Source: Xanthomonas bonasiae (GTDB taxonomy: Bacteria; Pseudomonadota; Gammaproteobacteria; Xanthomonadales; Xanthomonadaceae). Taken from it: 64,000 nucleotides of DNA. A program made the translations under genes and the position numbers. The DNA is taken from assembly GCF_017163705.1 (NCBI RefSeq), contig NZ_JAFIWB010000002.1, positions 372,001-436,000 on the forward strand, given 5' to 3'. This document shows, in pieces, positions 1-9,905 of this stretch; within the stretch, counting starts at the first letter, position 1, and the number at the start of each line of letters is the position of its first letter. The notes beneath the pieces were generated by a model. The model was not told where the DNA came from and made no database searches. It saw nothing but the letters and a program-made list of their open reading frames with translations.

Positions 1-1
1 C

Positions 2-865
2 GTGACCCGCCATGCGATGCGCATCGCCGAGCCGGATGCGGTGTTCCATGCCGCGGCCTACAAGCAGGTGCCGCTGCTGGAGCGGCAGTTCCGCGAGGCG
101 GTCCGCAACAACGTGCTGGCCACCGAGAACGTGGCCCGCGCCTGCGTTGCCGCCAAGGTCTCGACCTTCGTGTTCATCTCCACCGACAAGGCGGTGAATC
201 CGGTCAACGTGCTCGGCGCCTCCAAGCGCTATGCCGAGATGGTGTGCCAGTCGCTGGACGACCAGACGGTGGGCACGCGCTTCGTCACCGTGCGCTTCGG
301 CAATGTGCTCGATTCGGCCGGCAGCGTGGTGCCGTTGTTCCGCGAGCAGATCCGCCAGGGCGGCCCGGTCACCGTGACCGATCCGCAGGTGACCCGCTAT
401 TTCATGACCATTCCCGAGGCCTGCCAGCTGATCGTGCAGGCCGCCGCGTCGGCCTCGCACGGCGCGATCTACACGTTGGACATGGGCGAGCCGGTGCCGA
501 TCCGCCTGCTCGCCGAGCAGATGATCCGCCTGGCCGGCAAGCAACCCGGCCGCGACATTGCGATCGTCTACACCGGGCTGCGCCCGGGCGAGAAGCTGCA
601 CGAGACCTTGTTCTATTCCGACGAGAACTATCGGCCCACCTCGCATCCGAAGATCCTGGAGGCCGGCGCGCGCAGTTTCTCGCGCGAGAACGTGCTGCAG
701 GGACTGCAGCAGCTGCGTGCGGCGGTGGCCGAATACGACAGCGACGCGATCGAGAAATTGCTGCGCACCACCATGCCCGAATTCGCGCCGCTGCGACAAC
801 AAGCCGGTCAGGATAGCTCGGCTACAATCGTCCCATTCCCCGCACGCGAGGCCAGAAGGCTCTGA
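2..865 (+). CDS. CapD/WbpM-type nucleoside-diphosphate-sugar 4,6-dehydratase, 3' part
   Basis: The visible 287 residues are the C-terminal part of a polysaccharide-biosynthesis short-chain dehydrogenase of the CapD/WbpM/FlaA1 type. The frame is open at the left edge, so the true start, the N-terminal membrane segments and the nucleotide-binding glycine motif lie outside the window. Family hallmarks seen are 'FHAAAYKQVPLLE' near residue 15, 'STDKAVNPVNVLGASKR' near residue 60, and the C-terminal 'GLRPGEKLHE' motif near residue 195. Members dehydrate or epimerise UDP-sugars for lipopolysaccharide or exopolysaccharide. The stop TGA shares one base with the galU ATG, so the two are probably co-translated in one sugar-nucleotide operon. 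The exact sugar substrate cannot be read from this fragment. Confidence 0.9.
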   Translation: MTRHAMRIAEPDAVFHAAAYKQVPLLERQFREAVRNNVLATENVARACVAAKVSTFVFISTDKAVNPVNVLGASKRYAEMVCQSLDDQTVGTRFVTVRFGNVLDSAGSVVPLFREQIRQGGPVTVTDPQVTRYFMTIPEACQLIVQAAASASHGAIYTLDMGEPVPIRLLAEQMIRLAGKQPGRDIAIVYTGLRPGEKLHETLFYSDENYRPTSHPKILEAGARSFSRENVLQGLQQLRAAVAEYDSDAIEKLLRTTMPEFAPLRQQAGQDSSATIVPFPAREARRL

Positions 866-1761
866 TGAGCAAGAGAATCCGCAAAGCAGTTTTCCCGGTT
901 GCAGGTCTGGGTACCCGCTTCCTTCCCGCCACCAAGACGGTGCCCAAGGAAATGCTGCCGATCATCGATCGGCCGTTGATCCAGTACGCGGTGGACGAGG
1001 CGATCGAGGCCGGTTGCGACACCCTGATCTTCGTCACCAATCGCTACAAGCACGCGGTTGCGGATTACTTCGACAAGGCCTACGAGCTGGAGCAGAAGCT
1101 CGAGCGCGCCGGCAAGCTCGAGCAGCTGGAACTGGTGCGCCATGTGCTGCCCAACGGCGTGCGCGCGATCTTCGTGACCCAGGCCGAAGCGCTCGGCCTC
1201 GGCCATGCGGTGCTGTGCGCCAAGCCGATCATCGGCGACGAGCCGTTCGCGGTGCTGCTGCCCGACGATCTGATCTGGAACCGCGGTCCGGGCGCGCTGG
1301 CGCAGATGGCCGACGTGGCCGAGCGCTCCGGCGCCAGCGTGATCGCGGTGCAGGACGTGCCGCACGAGAGCACCGGCAGCTACGGCATCGTCGCCACCGA
1401 GGCGTTCGACGGCAGCGAAGGCAAGATCACCGCGATCGTCGAGAAGCCCAAGCCGGCCGATGCGCCGAGCGACCTGGCCGTGGTCGGCCGCTACGTGCTC
1501 AGCTCCAAGATCTTCGATCTGCTGGAAAAGACCGTACCGGGCGCCGGCGGCGAGATCCAGTTGACCGATGCGATCGCCGCGCTGATCGAGAGCGATCCGG
1601 TGCATGCGTACCGTTTCGAGGGGACCCGCTTCGACTGCGGTACCCATATCGGCCTGATCGAGGCGACCATCCGCTATGCGCTGGACCACGAGAAGCTGAG
1701 CAAGCCGGCGCAGGACATGATGCGTCGCGCCCTGGCCGACGTGGACGCCGGCGGCAAGTAG
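865..1761 (+). CDS. galU: UTP-glucose-1-phosphate uridylyltransferase
   Basis: A 298-residue protein, full length for GalU. It makes UDP-glucose from UTP and glucose-1-phosphate in the cytoplasm, feeding exopolysaccharide, lipopolysaccharide and cyclic glucan synthesis. The N-terminus carries the nucleotidyltransferase signature 'FPVAGLGTRFLPATKTVPKE' followed by 'MLPIIDRPLIQYAVDEA'. The later 'GTRFDCGT' motif is also typical. The ATG overlaps the last base of the upstream dehydratase stop codon, consistent with translational coupling. Transcription ends at a strong palindrome about 70 bases downstream. Nothing looks unusual in length or motifs. Confidence 0.97.
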   Translation: MSKRIRKAVFPVAGLGTRFLPATKTVPKEMLPIIDRPLIQYAVDEAIEAGCDTLIFVTNRYKHAVADYFDKAYELEQKLERAGKLEQLELVRHVLPNGVRAIFVTQAEALGLGHAVLCAKPIIGDEPFAVLLPDDLIWNRGPGALAQMADVAERSGASVIAVQDVPHESTGSYGIVATEAFDGSEGKITAIVEKPKPADAPSDLAVVGRYVLSSKIFDLLEKTVPGAGGEIQLTDAIAALIESDPVHAYRFEGTRFDCGTHIGLIEATIRYALDHEKLSKPAQDMMRRALADVDAGGK

Positions 1762-1826
1762 AACGCGGCAACGCTGCCGGAGCGCGCGGGTCTGCCGCGT
1801 CGCGTACGGGGTTCGGCAGCGCGAAC

Positions 1827-1876
1827 CGCCGCGCAAGAAAAAGGGCAGCCTAGGCTGCCCTTTTTCTTGCGCGGCG
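1827..1876. terminator. Bidirectional terminator between galU and fadA
   Basis: A perfect 50-bp palindrome centred on CCTAGG, with A-rich and T-rich runs flanking the GGGCAGCC/GGCTGCCC core. Either strand therefore reads as a GC stem followed by a U-rich tract. It sits between the convergent galU and fadA genes and should stop transcription from both sides. Confidence 0.9.
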
Positions 1877-1882
1877 CGGGAT

Positions 1883-3088
<1,206 letters not shown>

Positions 3089-3104
3089 GGCTTTCTCCGA
3101 AAGC

Positions 3105-3248
3105 CGGGATTGGGGATTCGGGATTGGGGATTCGTCAAAGCGAATCCCGGTGCCCGAATGTACTTGTGCCCGGCGGATGAATTGTTGGAGGGAATCGTTG
3201 GCGAGATGGGAGTCGCTGTTGCGAATCCCCAATCCCAAATCCCGAATC
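3105..3248. repeat. Inverted-repeat element, copy 1 (fadN-fadA intergenic)
   Basis: The left arm (3105-3134) is tandem GGGATTGGGGATTCG units. The right arm (about 3217-3248) starts TGTTGCGAATCCCC and is their complement. The roughly 80-base core is not shared with the other copies. The right arm abuts the fadN stop codon. The same architecture recurs at 21033-21210 and 22724-22840. Confidence 0.85.
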
Positions 3249-5621
3249 TCAGTTCCTCAACGGCTTACCCGTCTTGAGCATGTGCCCAATCCGCGCCTGG
3301 GTCTTTTCCTGCTGGGCCAGTTCGACGAAGTGCTTGCGCTCGAGCTTGAGCAGCCATTCCTCGTCCACCAGCGCGCCGCGGTCGACTTCGCCGCCGCACA
3401 GCACGGTGGCGATGCGGGTGGCGATCTCGTAGTCGTACTCGCTGATGAAGCGGCCTTCCAGCATGTTGACCAGCAGCATCTTGAAGGTGGCGATGCCGAC
3501 GTCGCCGGCGACCTGGATGCGGCGGGCCGGCAGCGGCGGGCGGTAGCCGCTCTCGGCCAGCGCGCGCGCTTCGGCCTTGGCGATGTACAGCGCCTCGTAG
3601 CTGTTGAACACGATCTTGTCGGTGCCGCGCAGCAGGCCCAGTTCCTTGGCGTTGACCGCCGAGGTGGAGACCTTGGCCATCGCCACGGTCTCGAAGGTCT
3701 TCTTCAGCTCGGCGAACACGTCGCCGCCGGGGCCGGCCGCCTGCGAGGCGCGCACCGCGATCTCCTTCAGGCCGCCGCCGGCCGGCAGCAGGCCGACGCC
3801 GGCCTCGACCAGGCCGATGTAGCTCTCCAGCGCGGCCACGGTCTTGGCGCTGTGCATCTGGAATTCGCAGCCGCCGCCCAGGGCCAGGCCGCGCACCGCC
3901 GCGACCACCGGCACCAGCGAATACTTGATGCGCTGGCTGGTGGCCTGGAAGTTGGCGACCATCGCCTCGAACGCATCGACCTTGCCGGCCTGCAGCAGGC
4001 CCAGCGCGCCGGCCAGGTCGGCGCCGGCGGAGAAGGGCTCCTTGTGCTGCCACAGCACCAGGCCCTTGAAGTCCTTCTCGGCGCGGCCGACCGCTTCCTG
4101 CAGGCCGTCGAGCACCTGGTCGGACACGGTGTTCATCTTGGTCTTGAAGCTGACCACGGCGATGTCGTCGCCGTCGTGCCACAGGCGCAGGCCGTCGTTC
4201 TCGAACACGGTCTCGCCCGGGGCGAACTTCTCGCCCAGCAGCGGATCGGGGAAGCGCTGGCGCTGGTACACCGGCAGCGCCGAGCGCGGCAGTTTGGCGT
4301 TGCGCGCCGGGCTGTAGCTGCCCTCGGCGGCATGCACGCCGTCGCGGCCGTCGAACACCCAGTCCGGCAGCGGCGCGCTGGACATGGCCTTGCCGGCCAC
4401 GATGTCGTCGGCGATCCACTGCGCCACCTGCTTCCAGCCGGCGGCCTGCCAGGTCTCGAACGGGCCCAGCGACCAGCCGTAGCCCCAGCGGATCGCCAGG
4501 TCCACGTCGCGCGCGGTCTCGGCGATGTCGGCCAGGTGGTAGGCGCTGTAGTGGAACAGGTCGCGGAATGTCGCCCACAGGAACTGCGCCTGCGGGTGCT
4601 GGCTCTCGCGCAGCTTGGCGAACTTCTCCGCAGGGTTCTTGATCTTCAGGATCTCGACCACTTCCGGCGCCGCGCTGCGGTCGGCCGGACGGTAGTCCTG
4701 CTTCTCCAGGTCCAGCACCACAATGTCCTTGCCGACCTTGCGGAAGATGCCGGCGCCGACCTTCTGGCCGAGCGCGCCCTTGGCGATCAGCGCGTCCAGC
4801 CACTTCGGCGAGGCGAAGTACTGGTGCCACGGATCGTCGGGCAGGGTGTCGGCCATGGTCTTGATGACGTGGGCCATGGTGTCCAGGCCGACCACGTCGG
4901 AGGTGCGGTAGGTCGCCGACTTCGGGCGGCCCACCAGCGGGCCGGTCAGCGCGTCCACTTCGTCGAAGCCCAGGCCGGACTGCGCGGTGTGGTGGATGGT
5001 GGACAGGATCGAGAACACGCCGATGCGGTTGCCGATGAAGTTCGGGGTGTCCTTGGCATAGACCACGCCCTTGCCCAGGGTGGTGACCAGGAACGCTTCC
5101 AGGCCTTCCAGCACCGCCGCATCGGTGCCCTTGGCCGGGATCAGCTCGGCCAGGTGCATGTAGCGCGGCGGGTTGAAGAAATGCACGCCGCAGAAGCGGT
5201 GGCGCAACTGCTCGGGCAGCACGTCGGACAGCGCATTGATGCCCAGGCCGGAGGTGTTGGAGGCCAGGACCGCGTGATCGGCCACGAACGGGGCGATCTT
5301 CTTGTACAGGTCCTGTTTCCAGTCCATGCGCTCGGCGATGGCTTCGATGATCAGGTCGCAGCCGCGCAGTTGCTCCAGGCCGGACGCGTAGTTGGCCGGC
5401 GTGATCGCCTCGGCCAGCGTGGCGCTGGCGAGCGGGGCGGGGCTCAGCTTGGTCAGGTTGGCGATGGCCTTGAGCACGATGCCGTCGGGGTGGCCGTCCT
5501 TGGCGGGAAGGTCGAACAGGACGGTGTCGACGCCGGCGTTGGTCAGGTGCGCAGCGATCTGCGCGCCCATCACGCCCGCGCCCAGGACGGCGGCACGGCG
5601 GACTAGCAGGGGGTTGGACAT
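3249..5621 (-). CDS. fadN: 3-hydroxyacyl-CoA dehydrogenase / enoyl-CoA hydratase (FadN type)
   Basis: A 790-residue bifunctional beta-oxidation enzyme. The dehydrogenase comes first: an NAD-binding Rossmann motif 'GAGVMGAQIAAHL' lies at residues 15-27, followed by 3-hydroxyacyl-CoA dehydrogenase regions to about residue 400. The crotonase-fold hydratase follows at the C-terminus, with 'PFSAGADLAGALGLL' and 'LALGGGCEFQMH'. This order and length match Bacillus FadN (YusL) and are the reverse of E. coli FadB. The start at 5621 is fixed by 'MSNPLLVRRAAVLGAGVMG' and an upstream AGAGG. The gene lies 59 bases after psrA and before fadA on the same strand, so PsrA repression and relief by long-chain acyl-CoA is the likely control. 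Confidence 0.93.
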   Translation of the reverse strand: MSNPLLVRRAAVLGAGVMGAQIAAHLTNAGVDTVLFDLPAKDGHPDGIVLKAIANLTKLSPAPLASATLAEAITPANYASGLEQLRGCDLIIEAIAERMDWKQDLYKKIAPFVADHAVLASNTSGLGINALSDVLPEQLRHRFCGVHFFNPPRYMHLAELIPAKGTDAAVLEGLEAFLVTTLGKGVVYAKDTPNFIGNRIGVFSILSTIHHTAQSGLGFDEVDALTGPLVGRPKSATYRTSDVVGLDTMAHVIKTMADTLPDDPWHQYFASPKWLDALIAKGALGQKVGAGIFRKVGKDIVVLDLEKQDYRPADRSAAPEVVEILKIKNPAEKFAKLRESQHPQAQFLWATFRDLFHYSAYHLADIAETARDVDLAIRWGYGWSLGPFETWQAAGWKQVAQWIADDIVAGKAMSSAPLPDWVFDGRDGVHAAEGSYSPARNAKLPRSALPVYQRQRFPDPLLGEKFAPGETVFENDGLRLWHDGDDIAVVSFKTKMNTVSDQVLDGLQEAVGRAEKDFKGLVLWQHKEPFSAGADLAGALGLLQAGKVDAFEAMVANFQATSQRIKYSLVPVVAAVRGLALGGGCEFQMHSAKTVAALESYIGLVEAGVGLLPAGGGLKEIAVRASQAAGPGGDVFAELKKTFETVAMAKVSTSAVNAKELGLLRGTDKIVFNSYEALYIAKAEARALAESGYRPPLPARRIQVAGDVGIATFKMLLVNMLEGRFISEYDYEIATRIATVLCGGEVDRGALVDEEWLLKLERKHFVELAQQEKTQARIGHMLKTGKPLRN

Positions 5622-5680
5622 AGCGATCAGCCTCTGTGGGTCAACGATTGCGGGATGTGGACAGAACGGTTCTTGCGAAA

Positions 5681-6313
5681 TTACGGCGCGGAGCGGGCCA
5701 GGAAGCCCGCCTCGGCGAAACGGATGAGTTCGCGCGCGGCGTGGGCGCGATGCGCGCCTTCGCTGACGCCGGCGGGGCGCTTGATCAGGCCGAAGTCGGC
5801 CATGGCATAGGTCAGGGCGCCGGCCAGGAAGTCCAGGCGCCAGTACAGTTCTTCCTTGCTCAGTTCGGGCACGCAGACGGCGATGGCCTTGCCGAACTCG
5901 CGCAGCACGTGGCCGTAGTGGTCGGACAGGAACTGGCGCAGGCTGTCGTTCTTCTCGGCGTAGGCGCGGGCGATCACGCGCACGAAGGCGCCGCCGCTCT
6001 GGCGGTCCTGGGCCATCGCCAGCGCCGGCTCCACGAACGCCGCCAGCACCGGGCCGAGCTGGCCGGGATGCTGCCGTTGCGCGGCTTCCAGCTGCGCCAG
6101 GCGCGCGGCGGTCATCTCGTCCATGCGCCGCCGGAACACCTCGTTGACCAGGTTTTCCTTGGAGCCGAAGTGGTAGTTCACCGCGGCGATGTTGACGTCG
6201 GCCTGGCTGGTGACCTGGCGCAGCGAAGTGCCGGAAAAGCCGTGCTGGGCGAACAGTTCCTCGGCCGCGCTGAGGATGCGGTCCTTGGTGGAGAAGTGCG
6301 CTTGCTTTGCCAT
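5681..6313 (-). CDS. psrA: TetR-family fatty-acid regulator, PsrA-like
   Basis: A 210-residue TetR regulator. The N-terminal helix-turn-helix region reads 'ILSAAEELFAQHGFSGTSLR' then 'VNIAAVNYHFGSKENL', closely resembling Pseudomonas PsrA, which represses fad genes and responds to long-chain fatty acids. The frame is open 16 codons further, but that extension crosses the operator. The start at 6313 gives 'MAKQAHFSTKDRIL'. A perfect CAAAC-type palindrome lies 18 bases upstream, suggesting autoregulation. The gene heads an apparent psrA-fadN-fadA operon. PsrA identity rests on sequence resemblance, the operator and the neighbours, with no search behind it. Confidence 0.88.
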   Translation of the reverse strand: MAKQAHFSTKDRILSAAEELFAQHGFSGTSLRQVTSQADVNIAAVNYHFGSKENLVNEVFRRRMDEMTAARLAQLEAAQRQHPGQLGPVLAAFVEPALAMAQDRQSGGAFVRVIARAYAEKNDSLRQFLSDHYGHVLREFGKAIAVCVPELSKEELYWRLDFLAGALTYAMADFGLIKRPAGVSEGAHRAHAARELIRFAEAGFLARSAP

Positions 6314-6330
6314 GCGGCCGCCGGAATCAA

Positions 6331-6346
6331 TCAAACGATTGTTTGA
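6331..6346. promoter_or_regulatory. PsrA-type operator upstream of psrA-fadN-fadA
   Basis: The sequence TCAAAC-GATT-GTTTGA is a perfect 6-bp inverted repeat with a 4-base spacer. It matches the published PsrA half-site pattern CAAAC(N2-4)GTTTG. It lies 17-32 bases upstream of the psrA start. Confidence 0.75.
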
Positions 6347-6429
6347 GTCTAGGCCTGGCATCCGGCCGCGTCATGTTGCGATGCAGCATGATTCAGCCGG
6401 CGGCCGTGCAAAGCCCGCTGCGATTGGAT

Positions 6430-6482
6430 AGAATTGTCCATCGCAATTCTGGCTAAGCCCGCGTTTTGACGCGGGTTTTTTT
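6430..6482 (+). terminator. Tandem hairpins with T-tract between psrA and ndk
   Basis: The first hairpin pairs AGAATTG (6430-6436) with CAATTCT (6444-6450). The second is an intrinsic terminator: CCCGCG (6458-6463) pairs with CGCGGG (6470-6475), followed by seven Ts. It points in the ndk direction, yet no plus-strand gene ends upstream. It may therefore end a short RNA or attenuate the ndk leader. A competing fold pairs GCGATTGGA with TCCATCGC. Confidence 0.6.
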
Positions 6483-6535
6483 CATGCTAACCTCGGGCCA
6501 TCAAGTCTAGTGGCCCGCCCAACGGAGAAATTCCC

Positions 6536-6961
6536 ATGGCGCTGGAGCGCACCCTGTCCATCATCAAGCCCGATGCCGTCGCCAAGAACGTCATCGGCGA
6601 GATCTATTCCCGTTTCGAGAAGGCCGGCCTGAAGGTCGTGGCCGCCAAGTACAAGCAGCTGTCGCGCCGCGAGGCCGAGGGCTTCTACGCCGTGCACCGC
6701 GAGCGTCCGTTCTTCAACGCGCTGGTCGAGTTCATGATCTCCGGCCCGGTGATGATCCAGGCGCTGGAAGGCGAGAACGCCGTGGCCGCGCACCGCGACC
6801 TGCTCGGCGCTACCAACCCGAAGGACGCCGCGCCGGGCACGATCCGCGCCGATTTCGCCGACTCGATCGACGCCAACGCCGCGCACGGTTCCGACTCGGT
6901 CGAGAACGCCGCCAACGAAGTGGCGTATTTCTTCGCCGCCACCGAAGTGGTTTCGCGCTAA
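6536..6961 (+). CDS. ndk: Nucleoside diphosphate kinase
   Basis: A 141-residue cytoplasmic enzyme of normal length that transfers phosphate from NTPs to NDPs through a phosphohistidine. It begins '[20 protein letters not shown]'. The catalytic histidine is His117 in 'NAAHGSDS', the family active-site signature. GGAG lies 8 bases before the ATG. It is the first gene of the run ndk-rlmN-pilF-rodZ-yfgM-bamB-der, a conserved gammaproteobacterial neighbourhood, with only 9 bases to rlmN. Confidence 0.97.
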   Translation: MALERTLSIIKPDAVAKNVIGEIYSRFEKAGLKVVAAKYKQLSRREAEGFYAVHRERPFFNALVEFMISGPVMIQALEGENAVAAHRDLLGATNPKDAAPGTIRADFADSIDANAAHGSDSVENAANEVAYFFAATEVVSR

Positions 6962-6970
6962 GAGGTCATC

Positions 6971-8176
6971 GTGAACGAGGTCGTCCACACTCCGTTGGCG
7001 CTCGCCGATCCGATCCGGACCGGCGGCGCGACCAAGCAGAATCTGCTCGACCTCGATCGCGAGGGCCTGGAGCGTTTCTTCGCCGACACGCTCGGCGAAG
7101 CGCGCTACCGCGCCCACCAGGTGATGAAGTGGATCCACCATCGCTACGTCACCGACTTCGACCAGATGACCGACCTCGGCAAGGCGCTGCGCGCCAAGCT
7201 GCAGCAGCATGCCGAGGTCGTCGTCCCCAACATCGTGTTCGACAAGCCTTCCGCCGACGGCACCCACAAGTGGCTGCTGGCCATGGGCACCGACGGCAAG
7301 AACGCGATCGAGGCCGTGTATATCCCGGACAAGGGCCGCGGCACGCTGTGCGTGTCCTCCCAGGTCGGCTGCGGGTTGAACTGCACGTTCTGCTCGACCG
7401 CCACCCAGGGCTTCAACCGCAACCTGTCCACCGCCGAGATCGTCGGCCAGGTGTGGGTCGCGGCGCGGCATCTGGGCAACGTGCCGCACCAGCAGCGCCG
7501 TCTCACCAACGTGGTGATGATGGGCATGGGCGAGCCGCTGATGAATTTCGACAACGTCGTGCGCGCGATGAGCGTGATGCGCGACGACCTGGGCTATGGC
7601 CTGGCCAACAAGCGGGTCACGTTGTCGACCTCCGGCCTGGTGCCGATGATCGATCGCCTGTCCACCGAGAGCGACGTGTCGCTGGCGGTCTCGCTGCATG
7701 CGGCCGACGACGCGCTGCGCGAGACGCTGGTGCCGCTGAACAAGAAATACCCGGTCGCCGAGCTGATGGCCGCGTGCGCGCGCTATCTGCGCGCCAACAA
7801 GCGCCGCGAATCGGTCACCTTCGAATACACGCTGATGAAGGGCATCAACGACCAGCCCGAACATGCGCGGCAACTGGCGCGGCTGATGCGCCAGTTCGAC
7901 AACGCGGTGCAGGCCTCGAACGCGGGCAAGGTCAACCTGATCCCGTTCAATCCGTTCCCGGGCACGCGCTACGAGCGTTCCGGCGAGACGGAAATCCGCG
8001 CGTTCCAGAAGATCCTGCTCGATGCGCAGGTGCTGACCATGGTGCGGCGCACCCGCGGCGACGACATCGATGCCGCCTGCGGCCAGCTCAAGGGGCAGGT
8101 GCTGGACCGCACCCGGCGCCAGGCCGACTTCCAGCGCCAGTTGCAGACCCAGGCGGACCGGGATGCGGCGGCCTAA
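6971..8176 (+). CDS. rlmN: 23S rRNA (adenine-2503-C2)-methyltransferase / tRNA methyltransferase
   Basis: A 401-residue radical-SAM enzyme that methylates C2 of A2503 in 23S rRNA and A37 in some tRNAs. The iron-sulphur cluster motif CxxxCxxC is visible as '[19 protein letters not shown]', and the '[13 protein letters not shown]' motif follows. The start is GTG at 6971, with AGAGG just upstream and only 9 bases after ndk. Its 3' end overlaps the pilF start by 14 bases. Length and motifs are ordinary. Confidence 0.96.
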   Translation: MNEVVHTPLALADPIRTGGATKQNLLDLDREGLERFFADTLGEARYRAHQVMKWIHHRYVTDFDQMTDLGKALRAKLQQHAEVVVPNIVFDKPSADGTHKWLLAMGTDGKNAIEAVYIPDKGRGTLCVSSQVGCGLNCTFCSTATQGFNRNLSTAEIVGQVWVAARHLGNVPHQQRRLTNVVMMGMGEPLMNFDNVVRAMSVMRDDLGYGLANKRVTLSTSGLVPMIDRLSTESDVSLAVSLHAADDALRETLVPLNKKYPVAELMAACARYLRANKRRESVTFEYTLMKGINDQPEHARQLARLMRQFDNAVQASNAGKVNLIPFNPFPGTRYERSGETEIRAFQKILLDAQVLTMVRRTRGDDIDAACGQLKGQVLDRTRRQADFQRQLQTQADRDAAA

Positions 8177-8981
8177 GCATCCTCTGGCCATCGTTGCGTT
8201 GGCCGCGGCGCTGCTGGCGTTGTCGGCGTGTGCCGGGCACGGCACCAAGTCCGGCAAGCTGCGCAACGTCGAGCAGGTGGCGCCGGACTACGATTTCCGC
8301 GATAGCGGCGAGGTCAAGGCGCGCTACGCGTTGCAGGAACAACTCGGCCTGGCCGGCAACCGGCTCAGCGGCGGCGATCTGGCCGGCGCCGAGGAGCATG
8401 CGCGCAAGGCGCTGGCGCTGGCCCCGGATTCGGTGCAGGCGCACACGCTGCTGGCGGTGGCTGCCGGCCGCCGCGGCGATACCGCCACTGCCGGCGAGCA
8501 TTACCGCAAGGCCGCCGAACTGGCGCCGAACCGCGGCGAGGCCTTGAACAACTACGGCGCCTGGCTGTGCGCGAACGGTGCCGCGGCCGAGGCGCTGCAG
8601 TGGTTCGATCGTGCTCTGCAGGCGCCCGGCTACGCCACGCCGGCGTCGGCCCTGGCCAATGCCGGCGGTTGCGCGTTGCAGATCGGCCAGCGCGAGCGCG
8701 GCGAACGCGACCTGCGCAAGGCGCTGGCGCTGGAGCCGGGCAATGCCTACGCGCTGGAAGCGATGGCGCGCGACGAAGCGGCGCAGGCGCGCTTTTTCGA
8801 GGCGCGGGCCTTCTCGGAACGGCGTCTGGCGGCTGCGCCGGCCACTGTATCCGTGTTACAACTTGCTATTCAGATTGAACAAGGGCTGGGCGACATGGCT
8901 GCTGCCGGCCGTTACCAACAGCGGTTGCGCAAGGAGTTTCCCGATGCCGCGACCACGACTCCCGGGGCTAGTGCATTGTGA
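8163..8981 (+). CDS. pilF: Type IV pilus biogenesis/stability lipoprotein PilF (PilW), TPR protein
   Basis: A 272-residue outer-membrane lipoprotein that acts as pilotin for the PilQ secretin. The N-terminus has a type II signal peptide with lipobox 'LLALSAC' (Cys23). The rest is tetratricopeptide repeats, for example '[20 protein letters not shown]'. The open frame extends upstream inside rlmN, but the ATG at 8163 starts the signal peptide directly ('[18 protein letters not shown]'). It overlaps rlmN by 14 bases and rodZ by 4 bases (GTGA), so translation is probably coupled. Assignment comes from the lipobox, the TPRs and the rlmN-pilF-rodZ order. Confidence 0.9.
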   Translation: MRRPKHPLAIVALAAALLALSACAGHGTKSGKLRNVEQVAPDYDFRDSGEVKARYALQEQLGLAGNRLSGGDLAGAEEHARKALALAPDSVQAHTLLAVAAGRRGDTATAGEHYRKAAELAPNRGEALNNYGAWLCANGAAAEALQWFDRALQAPGYATPASALANAGGCALQIGQRERGERDLRKALALEPGNAYALEAMARDEAAQARFFEARAFSERRLAAAPATVSVLQLAIQIEQGLGDMAAAGRYQQRLRKEFPDAATTTPGASAL

Positions 8982-9841
8982 TCAGTGATTCCAATCCGAA
9001 CGCTTTCGACGGCGCCAAAGGTTGCGGGCAACAGCTCCGCGAAGCGCGCGAAGCGGCGGGCCTGAGCATCGACGAGGTCGGTAGCCGTTTGCGCATGCCG
9101 GTGCACGTGATCGGTGCGCTGGAAGCGGAGCAGTGGCAGCGCCTCGGCGCGCCGGTGTTCGTGCGCGGTCAGCTGCGCAGCTACGCGCGCCTGCTCGGGG
9201 TGGACCTGGAGCCGCTGCTGGCCAGCGCGCAGATCGCGCCGGTGCAGCCGGTGGAGCTGATCAGCCATACGCATACCCCGCCGCTGCGGCGCATGCTCGA
9301 GAGCGCGACCCGGCGCATGGTGTACGTGGTGATCACCGCCGGACTGGCGGTGCCGGTCTGGTACGCGACCCGCACCCATTTCGCCGACGACGGCCCGAGC
9401 ACCGCGTCGCTGGACGTGGTGCCGGCGGCGCCGGGCGACGCGGCGCCGACCGCGACGGCGGGCACCGGCGGCAACCCGGCGCCCACCGCCGCGTCCGGCA
9501 ATCGCCCCGCGCCGCCTGCGGCGCCGTACATCGCCTCGCTGACGCCGCTGCCGCGCGCCTCCAGCGAGGCGGAAAAGCCCGGCCTGAGCCTGTCGTTCCA
9601 GGGCGACAGCTGGGTCCAGATCATCGCCCCGGACGGCACGCCGCTGGAAAAGGCGCTGCTGAAAGCCGGCGAAAAGCGCGACTACGCGCCGGGTCAAGTG
9701 GGCCGCATCGTGCTCGGCAATGCGTCGGCGGTCCAGGTTCAGCAATCCGGTAGTACCGTGGATCTGACTCCGTACAAGCGCGCGAACGTGGCCCGCTTTG
9801 CGGTATCCTCTGACGGTTCCGTGGTGCCAGCGTCCGAGTGA
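8978..9841 (+). CDS. rodZ: RodZ-like cytoskeletal/cell-shape protein
   Basis: A 287-residue bitopic inner-membrane protein. RodZ links MreB filaments to the wall-synthesis machinery. An N-terminal helix-turn-helix domain (about residues 15-85, 'LREAREAAGLSIDEVGSRLR') is followed by one membrane segment near residues 110-130. Then come a low-complexity Ala/Pro/Thr linker and the periplasmic C-terminal domain (from about residue 200, 'LSLSFQGDSWVQIIAPDGTP'). The GTG start overlaps the pilF stop. In many gammaproteobacteria ispG and hisS follow rodZ; here both are absent and yfgM comes next. Confidence 0.9.
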   Translation: MISDSNPNAFDGAKGCGQQLREAREAAGLSIDEVGSRLRMPVHVIGALEAEQWQRLGAPVFVRGQLRSYARLLGVDLEPLLASAQIAPVQPVELISHTHTPPLRRMLESATRRMVYVVITAGLAVPVWYATRTHFADDGPSTASLDVVPAAPGDAAPTATAGTGGNPAPTAASGNRPAPPAAPYIASLTPLPRASSEAEKPGLSLSFQGDSWVQIIAPDGTPLEKALLKAGEKRDYAPGQVGRIVLGNASAVQVQQSGSTVDLTPYKRANVARFAVSSDGSVVPASE

Positions 9842-9905
9842 CGGCGGCGCGGTTCCTCAATCTCAACATTCCATGTCCCGTCGTTGCGGCGGGGCGAGAG
9901 TACGC

